From: Aspidiotus rigidus
Taxonomy: Eukaryota; Arthropoda; Insecta; Hemiptera; Diaspididae
Direction: 5' to 3'
DNA: 64,000 bases
Assembly (NCBI GenBank): GCA_035079385.1
Contig: JAVHKY010000003.1
Coordinates: forward strand, 25,807,501 to 25,871,500
This document shows, piece by piece, positions 1 to 10,242 of this stretch. The notes under the pieces were generated by a model. The model was not told the DNA's origin and made no database searches. It saw only the letters and a program-made list of their open reading frames with translations. Made by a program: the position numbers and the translations under genes. Every line of letters begins with the position of its first letter. Within the stretch, counting starts at the first letter, position 1.

Positions 1-1410
1 ATATGAAGGAGGGCAATAAGAAGAGCCATATATAGTTATGTCAGTATAGGTAGGCTTTCTGAAAATCTCGAATTCGTGTTCTAGAAAGTTGATGGATTTA
101 CCGCCGACCTCGAGCGTGGATCTGATTGAGGGATATAGATGGATATTTATCCGGAAGCGCTTGCCTATAAATTTTTAAATTAAATTACGACTCTAGTAAC
201 CTGTGTGTTTTTGTGTATTTTGTGCTAGGCTTATGTTGGGCCTGGTTTCATGTAGGCTCTTAAGGGGGCTAGTTTAGCTCAATGTTGATATCCATGTGGG
301 AGCAAACGAGCAGAGCGAGTGAAACCCCTGTTGTGATTTGTATCTCGTCATCTGCCGTTGATTGTACGAGATTGAAGATGTGACCTAGTAGGGAAATCCA
401 CATACGTTTTCAACTGGATTTGATGGAGAAAATCATTTTTAGGTGGAGAAAGCATTTTTAATTTAAATAAAATATCATATAATTCTACAACTATATAACG
501 AGTAAATTTAATTTCTATATAGCGAATGAATTTGGACTAATTGATTTTGGTCCGAAAGGTACGTGGGTTCTCATCTTGAAGTTTGTAATGGACAGAACAC
601 AAAAAAAATCCGTCAGCTAACGGTTAGTTGAGTAAATACTCACTCAGAAATATCTTAACGTAATCTAAAAATGGCTACTGAAGTGAAGTCAGAAGGCCCT
701 TAGTGGAGGTTGCTTTCAAAGAATAGGTAGACCCAATCTCGATTTGACCAAAGCTATCTTTTTAGAAGACAAAAGTTGAACTGATTCGTTCCTCTAGGTT
801 ACAGCCTGACATAATTAGAACAACAAATACTCCAGAATGAGTAAATGAAAGAAGAAAGATGCAAAAGCCGCAGATCTTCTAATTGTTGAAGGATATGAAT
901 CGGAAATACATGATAATGAGCTCGTAGAAGTATTTTGGAGTTGGTAGATCGAAACAAGAAATCAATTTTTACAGAAAGGTGTGCCTCATTGACAGTAGGT
1001 ATGTGGTAATTTCTTGCGAGGAAACCGTGTCAGCTTGCGCCGGACAGTAAAGAATTGTCAATATAACCTTGTGATGAAAGGTAGTAAGCAAAATCACTTT
1101 CTGTTGAACAATGTGATAAGATTTTGATATAGGAATCATTTGTGAGTCGAGATGCCAAGTGTTTAATTCAACGACACGAGCAATGTTTAATTCAACGACA
1201 CAAGTTTTAAAACGACAAATACGACAATTATATATTTTTTCAAATACGACACCATACGACAATTTTTACGATTAGGAACTATTTTTAATACAAAAGCTTT
1301 AAGACACGACAGTATCCGTTCGACAACAACGTTACTACTGAAACTAAAAGAGAAAAGATTACAAGGATTCGATAATTACGTAGGGAAAAACCCGCGTTCA
1401 ATATTCTTCG
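1..1410. other. No gene seen
   Basis: No ORF here looks like a protein family I know. The motif GTTTAATTCAACGACAC occurs twice in a row near 1161-1202. A copy of the window's recurrent GAGCGGAGCGAG-type word (here GAGCAGAGCGAG) lies near 300-327. The stretch below 1411 is where the 3' LTR of the minus-strand BEL/Pao remnant should be, but I cannot match it to the sequence above 2792. Confidence 0.4.
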
Positions 1411-2181
1411 CTAACAAACTCCCCCGGCTGAGCCGTGAGGTTCAGATGACGAGGGAACCGGTAACATACCGATGGAGGAAACCGATCTAGACTTGACCTT
1501 TCCATTAAATTTGACGTCGACGACGCGAACCAAGCCATCTTTTCCAGGATGCGTTCCTACGACTACTCCTAGTGGCCAGTCAAACGGTTTGGGACTTTCA
1601 TTTCGGACCAAAACCACTTGTCCGAGGGTTAGATTCGCCGCCTCTTTCTGCCATTTATAGCGCTGTTGCAACTGATTAATATAGTCTTTCGACCAACACG
1701 TCCAAAATCCCCGCAGTTGGGATTGTATCAAAAGTAACCGATTAGTAAGTGTTACTTTATCGTCATCAATTTTAGGCAAAGACGTCATAGCGCGTCCAAT
1801 CAAGAAGTGAGCCGGCGTTAAAATTTCCGACCCTTGCTCTGGAGTATCTCTATAACAGAGCGGCTGCGAATTAAGCAACGCTTCAATTCGCGCAAAGAGC
1901 GTTCCGTATTCCTCAAACGACAATGTGACCCCATGAGTGACGTGCATCATGTGACTTTTAGCTGACTTAATGGCAGCTTCCCACGTCCCTCCAAAATTTG
2001 GCGAAGCGGGGGGCGTGAAGATCCAGTTAAATCTTTCCGAAGTCGAAAATTCGATTGTCCGATCCTGATCAATCTCAAAAAAATTCTTCGTTCCGACGAA
2101 ATTTGTTCCGTTCTCAGAATATACGGTATGAGGAATACCTCTGCAAGGACTCAATAAATTTACTCGTTTATCGTTCTTCAC
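1411..2181 (-). pseudogene. BEL/Pao integrase C-terminal part with DUF5641
   Basis: The 256-codon frame holds the end of a BEL/Pao retrotransposon Pol protein. Residues 20-30 carry the motif around the second catalytic acid, normally SDNGTNF, here SENGTNF, so Asp is replaced by Glu. Residues 61-70 carry the catalytic glutamate context NFGGTWEAA. Residues 150-235 match the DUF5641 tail of this family, with WSKDYINQLQQR and HPGKDGLVRVV. The zinc-binding domain and the first catalytic Asp are absent, so the fragment is N-terminally truncated and cannot act as an integrase. The first ATG is not a real start. A primer binding site on the same strand lies 0.6 kb upstream (2774-2791), so both may come from one internally deleted element. 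Family assignment is firm; linkage to that LTR is inference. Confidence 0.88.
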
Positions 2182-2235
2182 AACTTTTACTAGTATTTAA
2201 AATGAACGTTGTTTGATGAAATAACTTTGAAAATA

Positions 2236-2470
2236 TAGTCATGGCACGACTGAAAATTGGCTATACTCGCCTCATCAGTTTTCTTTGTTGGGCTCTCCGC
2301 TCCACACTCAAACCAATAGGTTCTAATTTCATGCTGAGGAATTGTCCACCACCCAATTTTCCTCCTGTTCCTCCTAAATCTCGGAAAATTATTTTCCGTG
2401 CTCCTTCAAGCCTCCTCTACCCTCTTTGCAAAAGAACTCGGATTCCATCATCAACACCCTCAATGTAGTT
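2236..2470 (+). pseudogene. LINE 3' terminal fragment (I-group, RNase H tail)
   Basis: The start reads MARLKIGYTRLISF, a degraded form of the ARLRIGHTRLTHSYL motif that follows the RNase H domain in I-group non-LTR retrotransposons. The nucleotide sequence aligns by eye with better copies at 29290 and 56526, including the shared run CATGCTGAGGAATT with the latter. Frame and cysteine-histidine tail are lost. It lies between the BEL/Pao integrase and its primer site, so it was probably inserted in, or spliced next to, that element. Confidence 0.55.
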
Positions 2471-2612
2471 GAATGTCTTGTAGAAAATGAAAGATGAAAC
2501 CTTGTTACTAGCAGTTCATACTCTGGATATTCAAGTTAGCGTTGTTATGGTGTTAGACATAGTAACACTGTCGCTACCAATGGCAAATAAATCAGGTGTT
2601 TATTTTGAACCA

Positions 2613-2701
2613 TCGGCCTACACTGAGAAGAAAAAAAAAATTGTTGAAACGACTACTGATTATAGTTCCGGTGCTCTGCTCTGCAAAAAATGGTCAAATT
2701 G
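2613..2701 (+). repeat. Inverted copy of 7402-7490 segment
   Basis: About 85 bp ending in AAATGGTCAAATTGA is repeated in inverse orientation at 7402-7490. Similarity stops just after the ATG-containing word. At the 7.4-kb copy this ATG opens the frame split by the inverted-arm element; here the same ATG leads to a stop after 16 codons. Confidence 0.7.
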
Positions 2702-2773
2702 ATTACAAAAAATAGTTCAACCTACCATAAAAAGTTTTGAATATTGATAAAATTTATTCATCTTCACTATTTG

Positions 2774-2791
2774 GCCCCACGTTGGGCGCCA
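2774..2791 (-). other. tRNA-Lys(CUU) primer binding site of an LTR element
   Basis: On the minus strand this reads TGGCGCCCAACGTGGGGC, the exact complement of the last 18 nt of animal tRNA-Lys(CUU). Such sites prime reverse transcription directly inside the 5' LTR. The LTR would therefore lie above 2792, possibly ending in TGTACA at about 2803 and extending towards 3200. I could not find its partner copy. The strand agrees with the integrase at 2181-1411. Confidence 0.75.
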
Positions 2792-2802
2792 AAAAAAGTT
2801 AA

Positions 2803-4349
2803 TGTACAGGTTTATGTGATGTAACAAGAGGAAGAGCGGAAACATACCCAAACATAACATAAACCATACAGAGAACTTGAATGATGTAACTTATCGAGAC
2901 AGCAACCAAATTAAATGATCTTGCTTACTCCGGAAAAGCTTTCACATAGACACAGCCCTCTGGGCCACCACTATCCACCTTAGGGAGTACTCATGACTCT
3001 GATCTCAGTCTTACCCGCTTTGATAAGACCAGACTAGCTCAGTTAAGTGCACAAATACTCACAAAAGGAGGGGTTGTTGATGTAAGTTCCACTTACTTAC
3101 CAAACTTGAGAAAAGTAGTTCGTCGCCGTCGTTATTTATCCGCAGCTAAATAAAAATTTCAAGAAGAAAATTGACGATTCTAACTCACAAAGATGTGGTG
3201 AGTAAGATAAAAGAAATATAAAATGAGGATGGCATAAATCGATCAAGAAAAATTTAGGAAACAAGGACTATGGGACAGCTAAATAATTTAGAAAACGGGC
3301 CGAAAGAAGGGGAAATTGTAATAACGTTGGTAGTAATTTTTCGAATCATTTTTTTTTTTTTTTTTTTTTTTATCTAGAGGGTTAGTTTTGAGCGGTTTCT
3401 TTCCAATCGATAGAAAAGAGCGAATACAGAAAAATTCGATTTCATATGTTTATTGAACTTCAAAAAAAACAGTTGAATTAATCATAATTAAAACTATTCT
3501 TATGAATGAAAATGAGACAAACTTGCGTTTGGACGATACGGCCATCTATTGAAAAACACAGATGTCCAGATCCGTAAACTCGTATTTTCACCTTTTGACA
3601 GCAGAACTTTTGAAACAAATTTCAGATATGAAAAATTGAAAAACACAATTCACGATGCACTTTTTTCTTTTTTCATCACTCGAATTTTTTTTACCATCAG
3701 AAAATTTATTCCTCCTTGTATCCTCTCGAAAAGAAAACGCACTCTCGACCATCTCGCCGACTCGTTCTTTTGTTACCCACCCAAAAAAAACTCCCTTCTC
3801 CTTCTGATGCGGTTTATTACGTAAAGAAATGGTGGGAGAAGATAAGTTGAAATTAAGGGTAGAATTCAAACATTCTTTCGAATGGTAATGAATAAACATT
3901 ATTTTTCGATATTCGATAAGCTCAGCATTCGTTTTTGCACCTATTTGTACATTCGATTTATTATTTAAAAATATGCTTTTCGTCTAGAAGACCAGTTGTT
4001 ATTTCACACTGGCCCCTCGAAGATCTACTGATAAGTCAGCGGACTCTTTGAAACAATTCTCTGGGAAATCCAGACGGTCGACTAAAGGATTATGATTAAA
4101 TGTTGATTGTGATCGTAGACATCTGGCGACGATGTTGATTTTCCGATTGTCAGACACAGCGATTTGTTGTTCTCTTCTTCGCTAAAATTATCTATTATAT
4201 AAAATAAAACAAAGAACAAAACAAAACAAACAAAACATCTGACATAGTTCTTTCTATCTAACAGAAGATAAAAGTACAAAAAATAAAAAATAAAAAAAAT
4301 AATACATATGAAAATTTTCAATTGACAATATCAACATTGTATTATAAAT

Positions 4350-4385
<36 letters not shown>

Positions 4386-4413
4386 CTTCTTGATTCTGTT
4401 TCTTTCGAATCAA
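2803..4413. other. Probable LTR remnant then non-coding, homopolymer runs
   Basis: The first 350 bases may be the LTR attached to the primer site at 2774. The rest holds a poly(T) run near 3349-3371 and a poly(A) run near 4352-4382 but no protein-like frame. Short ORFs at 3549-3899 on both strands are low-complexity shadows. Confidence 0.35.
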
Positions 4414-4626
4414 TTAAGAGCTCGAATTATCAGATGCGAAATTGACCCTTTTAATCTTTCTCGTCGACATCTCGGGATCGGATTCATCGGTTGCAAAGTT
4501 TATTTTCTTTTCTTTCGGCTCTGAAAATGGTTTCTCGTATATGTCATATTTTCTTATTGCAAGTTTTTCGTATTCCTCGCTAAATTCATTAAATTCTTTT
4601 CGAATCAGGTTAAGGTCATTTATAGC
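4414..4626 (-). pseudogene. 3' part of a split small ORF, unknown protein
   Basis: Reading on the minus strand, the frame continues from the target duplication ATAGC (4622-4626) to a stop at 4414-4416. It encodes a charged tail including NLIRKEFNEFSEEYEK and ending in FASDNSSS. If the inverted-arm element and one copy of its 5-bp target duplication are removed, this frame is continuous with the ATG frame at 7415-7252 (372 nt, 124 codons with stop). I do not recognise the protein. Glu/Lys-rich composition suggests a soluble or nuclear protein, or a retroelement accessory ORF. Confidence 0.5.
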
Positions 4627-5303
4627 TGTTCGAAGTTCTCTGTCTTTATGCTATCGGTACTTACCCACACTTACTCGAACTTACCTGTAGGCTGTTTTCT
4701 TGGAAGTTTTAAGGTTATGTAGTCTCTAACGAATAGAGACTTGGTTTTGTTTTCTTTTCATCTTCTAGTCTAAGACACTAGATTCCCATAAATAGGTCAT
4801 GTAACATTTCTTCAATGCACTCCTTTGGGCTACTGGGGATACGAAGTATCCCGACGACAAGAAAAAGAGAGAGAAACCTTTTGTACGCGATGCACTCCTG
4901 TGGGCTACTGGGACCGCGGTCCGACGCATACTGAAAAACTATGTTGGGTTACCTATCCGGCTACCTGATTTGGAAAAAGGTTTCGGATGCTCCGAAAAGG
5001 GTCAGGGGCTAACAATTCAGCCTATTGGCTGCCCCTCCATTCTTTCTCATTAATCATACTCATAGTAGTTTCACTGATGACGGGAGGAGTTCTAAATATT
5101 GGAAGATTTTCTTTCATCCTCCCCCCTTTGAGACTAGGTCTCAAATATCTGTATGAGTAGATTACTAGACTCCATACAATTCAGCATGAGTTGGTTAGGA
5201 TTGCTCCAAGGATTTAGAACATCGAGACTCTTTGCGATCAAGAACATCACAAATATGGATTATTTGTGCTATTCCTTTTCTAACAGGTTTTCTTTTCAAT
5301 ATA
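4627..5303 (+). repeat. Left inverted arm
   Basis: Pairs with 6575-7251. It holds three short palindromes: 4836-4852 (GGGATACGAAGTATCCC), 4911-4922 (GGACCGCGGTCC) and 5127-5145 (TTTGAGAC and GTCTCAAA arms). The first two each follow a near-identical 20-nt word beginning TGCACTCCT at 4816 and 4891. An ORF starting at 5153 reads out of the arm, but it is the same arm-encoded peptide as at 6725 on the other strand and has no known domain. Confidence 0.85.
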
Positions 5304-5309
5304 CGTACG

Positions 5310-5348
5310 TACTGTGTGGGTTTGGAACAACACTAACATTGGACATGG
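5310..5348 (+). repeat. 39-bp direct repeat, copy 1
   Basis: The 39 bases beginning TACTGTGTGGGTTTGGAACA recur at 6536-6574 in the same orientation. Copy 1 lies 6 bp (CGTACG) from the left arm, copy 2 abuts the right arm. The 1.2-kb integrase-bearing interior lies between them, so the repeat marks a duplication or template-switch junction. Confidence 0.85.
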
Positions 5349-5739
5349 CGAGTATGTCCTGCTCCATTGGTACTGATGAAGCAAAGATCTATTGTAAGAT
5401 CCACCTGTCTAAACTGTTGTATTATGGTTCCGTCTTCCAGGGGAAGGGCTGAGTATAATGCGTACCAAACATTATTTACTTGATGATCATCTTTCTTCTC
5501 GCCTCTCAGCACTTACAACAGAAATAAGTGTCATATAAATCCATGATTTATATTAATTACATAATTCATTGTAAATTCATACATATGTTCGAAGATTTTC
5601 ATACATATATATATTTTTTATTTATTTCTGTTCCTCGCTGTTGTTCTTCCTTTCTGCGTATATGAAAAAAAAATACAATCGCGTTAATAGGTTGACTATT
5701 AACAAGCCTCAACAAATACTTGATTAGCAGTAAAACTCG

Positions 5740-6574
5740 TTAATCAGTGGGCAGATACACTAATTTTGTAACTGGCCGTTTAAATGACCCTGCCTCAGTT
5801 CTTACGGTGACTACCCGATTCAAACCATCTTTACCGGGATGTAGTTCCTGTATTCGTCCCTTTCTCCAGGTCATTGGAGGAGCATTGTCTTCTTTGAGCA
5901 AGACAAAATCGTGAATTTTAAATTCATTTTTAACAGCTCGCCATTTACTTCTCTGTTGGAGAGTATTGAGATATTCCTCAGACCACCTTTTCCAAATAAC
6001 TGCATAGTTCGTTCACGCCTTAGGTATAACTTTACCCTGTTTTCTGGAATATCAGTTAATGGTTCACTAGGCAAAGCTGTTAGAGGGCCTTCAACTAAAA
6101 AATGACCTGGAGTCAAGGCACATAAGTCTTGAGGGTCAGACGTTAGAGGTGTCAAAGGACGAGAATTGAGGCATGCTTCAATCTGAGTGAGCAGAGTAGT
6201 CAACTCTTCAAAGGTGAAAACCTTGTCCCATAAGACAGTTTTTAAATGAGCTTTCATTGACTTCACTGCAGCTTCCCACAAACCACCGAAATGAGGCCCG
6301 CTTGGTGGAATAAACTGCCAGTCAATGCCCTTTGAAATTGCAAAATCATTAATCTCCACTCTTTTCTCCTTGAGGAACAGATAGAGACGTTGTAGTTCGT
6401 TGTTTGCACCTGTGAATGCGGTTCCATTATCTGAATGAATTTCAGCTGGAATACCTCTACGACTAACAAAACGAGTTAAGGTTGCAATAAAGGCTTGACT
6501 TGTTAAGTCAGAAACAACTTCAAGGTGGACGGCCTTACTGTGTGGGTTTGGAACAACACTAACATTGGACATGG
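5740..6574 (-). pseudogene. BEL/Pao integrase core and DUF5641, frameshifted
   Basis: The frame reads KAVHLEVVSDLTSQAF, then SDNGTAF with the second catalytic Asp intact, then HFGGLWEAAVKSMK with the catalytic Glu. It continues into the DUF5641 tail: WKRWSEEYLNTLQQRSKW and HPGKDGLNRVVTV, ending at a stop at 5740-5742. One frameshift near 6005 separates integrase core from tail. The zinc-binding domain and first Asp are missing; upstream the frame instead runs without interruption into the right inverted arm, where an ATG at 6725 would give a fusion peptide. That fusion is probably accidental. This copy differs from the one at 1411-2181, so two BEL/Pao lineages are present. Confidence 0.88.
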
Positions 6575-7251
6575 TATATTGAAAAGAAAACCTGTTAGAA
6601 AAGGAATAGCACAAATAATCCATATTTGTGATATTCTTGATCGCAAAGAGTCTCGATGTTCTAAATCCTTGGAGCAATCCTAACCAACTCATGCTGAATT
6701 GTATGGAGTCTAGTAATCTACTCATACAGATATTTGAGACCTAGTCTCAAAGGGGGGAGGATGAAAGAAAATCTTCCAATATTTAGAACTCCTCCCGTCA
6801 TCAGTGAAACTACTATGAGTATGATTAATGAGAAAGAATGGAGGGGCAGCCAATAGGCTGAATTGTTAGCCCCTGACCCTTTTCGGAGCATCGGAAACCT
6901 TTTTCCAAATCAGGTAGCCGGAGAGGTAACCCAACATAGTTTTTCAGTATGCGTCGGACCGCGGTCCCAGTAGCCCACAGGAGTGCATCGCGTACAAAAG
7001 GTTTCTCTCTCTTTTTCTTGTCGTCGGGATACTTCGTATCCCCAGTAGCCCAAAGGAGTGCATTGAAGAAATGTTACATGACCTATTTATGGGAATCTAG
7101 TGTCTTAGACTAGAAGATGAAAAGAAAACAAAACCAAGTCTCTATTCGTTAGAGACTACATAACCTTAAAACTTCCAAGAAAACAGCCTACAGGTAAGTT
7201 CGAGTAAGTGTGGGTAAGTACCGATAGCATAAAGACAGAGAACTTCGAACA
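6575..7251 (-). repeat. Right inverted arm
   Basis: Reverse complement of 4627-5303, equal length, two visible differences. In the direction of the integrase it lies upstream, where a 5' LTR and leader would be. Near identity means a recent origin or gene conversion between arms. Confidence 0.85.
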
Positions 7252-7415
7252 ATAGCTTTTGACGGACGGCTCTTTTTTATAAACATCTCTCGACTCACTC
7301 CATCGACAGCCATTTCTTTAAATAGATGTAGTTTTTGAGGACCGTATAATGATGGTGATACCTGTCCTCGTCGGTTTTTGCGAACGTAAATCCTAAGTGT
7401 GGTCAATTTGACCAT
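7252..7415 (-). pseudogene. 5' part of the split small ORF
   Basis: ATG at 7415-7413 opens a frame with RIYVRKNRRGQVSPSLYG and HLFKEMAVDGVSREMF that reaches the element boundary. Beyond it the frame enters the right arm and stops. Across the target duplication it joins the frame at 4626-4414. An in-frame stop lies a few codons upstream of the ATG, which supports this start. The 85 bp around the start codon also occurs at 2613-2701. Function unknown. Confidence 0.5.
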
Positions 7416-7489
7416 TTTTTGCAGAGCAGAGCACCGGAACTATAATCAGTTGTCATTCAGACTATTTTTTTTTTCTCAGTGTAGTCATT

Positions 7490-9342
7490 TGCACTGACTT
7501 GGCGAGAAGTTTATGGAAAAAACTCAATCGACCTACGTACTTTTCTTCTTTTTTTTAATCATTTTGAATTTGAAGCGGTACGAATCTATTTCTTTTTTTT
7601 AAAAAAAGTTATTCCATCCGAGCTTTGATACAGGCATATTTATTTAAACTTTTCAGAAAATCTTTGCGGCGACTCTCACGCGTATTCGACCTCGAAACGG
7701 TAAAGCAACCTCGTAGAACAATGACTCTAATAAAGTCGTTCTCTCGAGGAAAAAAATTTCAACGTCGTGTAATTTTATAAGCGCACATAAGTACCTATTA
7801 AGTGGGATGGAAGAGTGTCTTATATCTTCTAATCTTAACACTAAGAACATACGTAGATAACGAGAGTTCGACATCAAAATGGGTAAAGTTTAACTCGTAG
7901 GAGCTGAGAAAAGAAACAAAAATTTATTGTCAAACTTCGCCTCATACAGTCTACTGATAACGTGAGGAAATAAAAAAAAACAACTATCATTTTTTCTTCA
8001 AGGACTTTTGTCGTTAACGTTGTCTTCTTTTCCCCTATTTTGTTTTTTTTATCGTATGTTCTAAAAGTGTTCAAGTCTACACTGTACATATGTGTGTATA
8101 CCTACCTATGTACGCATTGTTGATTTGTCACTGCGGGTAAATGATAAACTTCTTCCTCTGTAAACGAACAATTTAAATGCAAATTGTCGACAATTTTCAT
8201 GCTGACTGATTCTTCAAACTGATGGTTTTCGTACGAGATACGACATGTGATGGAGTGTGGTTTTAATATTCATTGTTTAGATGTTTTTCTCTTCCTACTT
8301 TATTGAAATAGGATGATTCGTACCAATTTTTTGTTTCCTGTTACCTTAGACAAAATAATGATGATATATCATACATTATATTATTTGCATCGTTGTTCTT
8401 GGTCAGTAGTCAGCAGTTCTTGACGTGTTGGAATATGGAACATACTTGCTATCTCTGAAGTAGGTGACAAAAACTTGTCACCCTAGGTGATATTTGTGTT
8501 CCTCCCGTTGTGTTTTGACTTTTGATCGGTTGCTTTAAGAAAGTTCTCATCATATTTTATTGAGGTTTATTGAGAATACACGAGACCTCACCGTCGTGAA
8601 CACAAAGCCTCTTGGAAGACTTTCTGATTTAACTCGCAAATTTTGTTTTGGAATACACTTGTGAAACAAATTTCCATCACTGGTACCCCTGTATTTCACA
8701 GCGTCAAAAATGTGCCACCGTATAACACTGCCGTGCTAAACCAGAATGACGTCATATTTTGTGAAATAACGATCTTCTTTTCTAGGGTGACCAGAGACAC
8801 TTCACTCTGGATTTTTATCTTAGTATATAGTTATGAGAATCTATGTAGCTTAAATACAGTTATAATAGACAGTCATCGTGTCTTTTTCAGTGACCCTTAG
8901 CGCTGACAACTGTTGGGCTAGGAGTCTGCTTCTTGTATGTAATGGTATATGTAAACATGCACACTGTTGAAAAACAGACTTTCAGCCAAGTAGAATGTAG
9001 TCCAATACATACCTGGTCTCGAACTCCTTAAAGAGTCTCATTTCAATATCTTATTGTACAAAAGAGTATGTGCCACTAATTTTTGATGTGCCTCAAGAAA
9101 GGCCAGCAGAATTGAAGCAATACTGGCTTTTCAGCTATATATCGACTCATTCGCACCAAAACAGAAATGATGGAGCGAGCTTACATAGCTCTCAGAAACA
9201 CCTTTTGCATCTGGTTGACCGTCATACACTCGTATTCGGAGAGCTGTCCTTTATTCACTCGACCTGTATTGAGTACTGCTTTGTCCTCTTCAGAATTTTT
9301 ATGATCTCATTCAGTCGATGTTGTGTCGCATTAACCAGTTAT
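7490..9342. other. No gene seen
   Basis: Only short frames without recognisable motifs. A small perfect hairpin GTGACAAAAACTTGTCAC lies at 8463-8480. A CRE-like ATGACGTCAT lies near 8748. Nothing else is supportable. Confidence 0.35.
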
Positions 9343-9475
9343 TGACATGTTCCATGTCTTTTCTCTCGCCAGACCCCGATTTTGAAACTCGCGAGTACAC
9401 CCCCCCCTCCCCCCCCCCCGTCAAGAGAAATCTCTACCCAGTGGGTGATTCAGAAATTCGCGAGTACACCCCGCG
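9343..9475 (+). repeat. Dispersed repeat with poly(C), two half-units
   Basis: The words CATGTCTTTTCTCTCG, then ACTCGCGAGTACACC, a C-rich run, and a second half with GTGGGTGATTCAGAAATTCG recur in inverse orientation at about 59085-59215, and in part at 57498-57535, 52820-52925 and 61200-61250. It looks like a non-coding mobile repeat of unknown class. Confidence 0.55.
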
Positions 9476-9477
9476 TA

Positions 9478-9502
9478 ATAATAATAATCAATAATAAATA
9501 GA

Positions 9503-9567
<65 letters not shown>

Positions 9568-9870
9568 AAATAATTAAATAAATAAATAAATAATTAAATA
9601 AATGAATAATTAAATAATTAAATAAATAAATAATTAAATAAATAAATAATTGAACAATTAAATAATTAAATAAATAAATAAATAAATAATTAAATAATTA
9701 AATAATTATTTAATTAAATAATTAAATAAATAAATAATTAAATAAATAAATAATTAAATAAATAAATAATTAAATAATTAAATAATTAAATAGATAAATA
9801 AATAAATAAATAAATAAATAATTAAATAAATAAATAATTAAATAATTAAATAAATAAATAGTAGAAATTT
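9478..9870. repeat. TAAA/TTAA microsatellite
   Basis: Nearly 400 bp of (ATAA)n interspersed with AATT units. Similar shorter runs lie at 10483-10580 and 10978-11068, each next to a copy of the complex repeat that follows. Confidence 0.95.
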
Positions 9871-10200
9871 CTATCATATATAGCTCGAGAGTCGAAATTT
9901 TTCCAAGTCCCTCTCCTATCATATATGGCTCGAGAGTCGAAATTTTTCTAAGTCCCCCTTCTATCATATATGGCTCGAGAGTCGAAATTTTTCTGAGTCC
10001 CTATCATATATGGCTCGAGAGTCGAAATTTTTCTAAGTCCCTCTCCTATCATATATGGCTCGAGAGTCGAAATTTTTCTAAGTCCCTCTCCTATCATATA
10101 TGGCTCGAGAGTCGAAATTTTTCTAAGTCCCTCTCCTATCATATATGGCTCGAGAGTCGAAATTTTTCTAAGTCCCCCTTCTATCATATATGGCTCGATA
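9871..10200 (-). repeat. 45-bp minisatellite array
   Basis: About seven units of 45 bp, starting CTATCATATATGGCTCGAGA on the plus strand, with one unit shortened. Because 45 is 15 codons the array reads open as a repeated MIGEGLRKISTLEPY on the minus strand; I take that as a by-product, not a protein. The same unit forms the array at 15800-16075 and isolated copies near 10243, 10584, 10741, 11069, 27055, 33672 and 40392. Confidence 0.95.
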
Positions 10201-10242
10201 GTCGAAATTATAATTAATAATTAGAAAATTTTCTAAGTCCCC

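Larger units (their letters stand above)
4622..7256. mobile_element. 2.6-kb element with 677-bp inverted arms and 5-bp TSD
   Basis: The element proper is 4627-7251. It starts TGTTCGAAGTTC and ends GAACTTCGAACA, flanked on both sides by the direct repeat ATAGC (4622-4626 and 7252-7256). The arms, 4627-5303 and 6575-7251, are both 677 bp and I see only two differences between them. Between them lie a BEL/Pao integrase fragment on the minus strand and a 39-bp direct repeat. TG...CA ends and a 5-bp duplication are what a retroviral-type integrase produces, so this may be an LTR-element derivative with two inverted leader-LTR ends. A long-TIR DNA transposon is the alternative. Confidence 0.8.

Noticed and set aside
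2803..3200. Search for the matching 3' LTR below 1411
   Set aside because: I compared both regions by eye and found no convincing similarity, so no LTR pair is annotated.
9770..10187. Open frames with repeated MIGEGLRKISTLEPY
   Set aside because: They follow from a 45-bp repeat with no stop in one frame. Units of unequal length occur and no flanking gene structure supports a protein. The same applies to 15826-16089.
9871..10200. CRISPR-like array
   Set aside because: Units are contiguous tandem copies without unique spacers, in a eukaryotic context.
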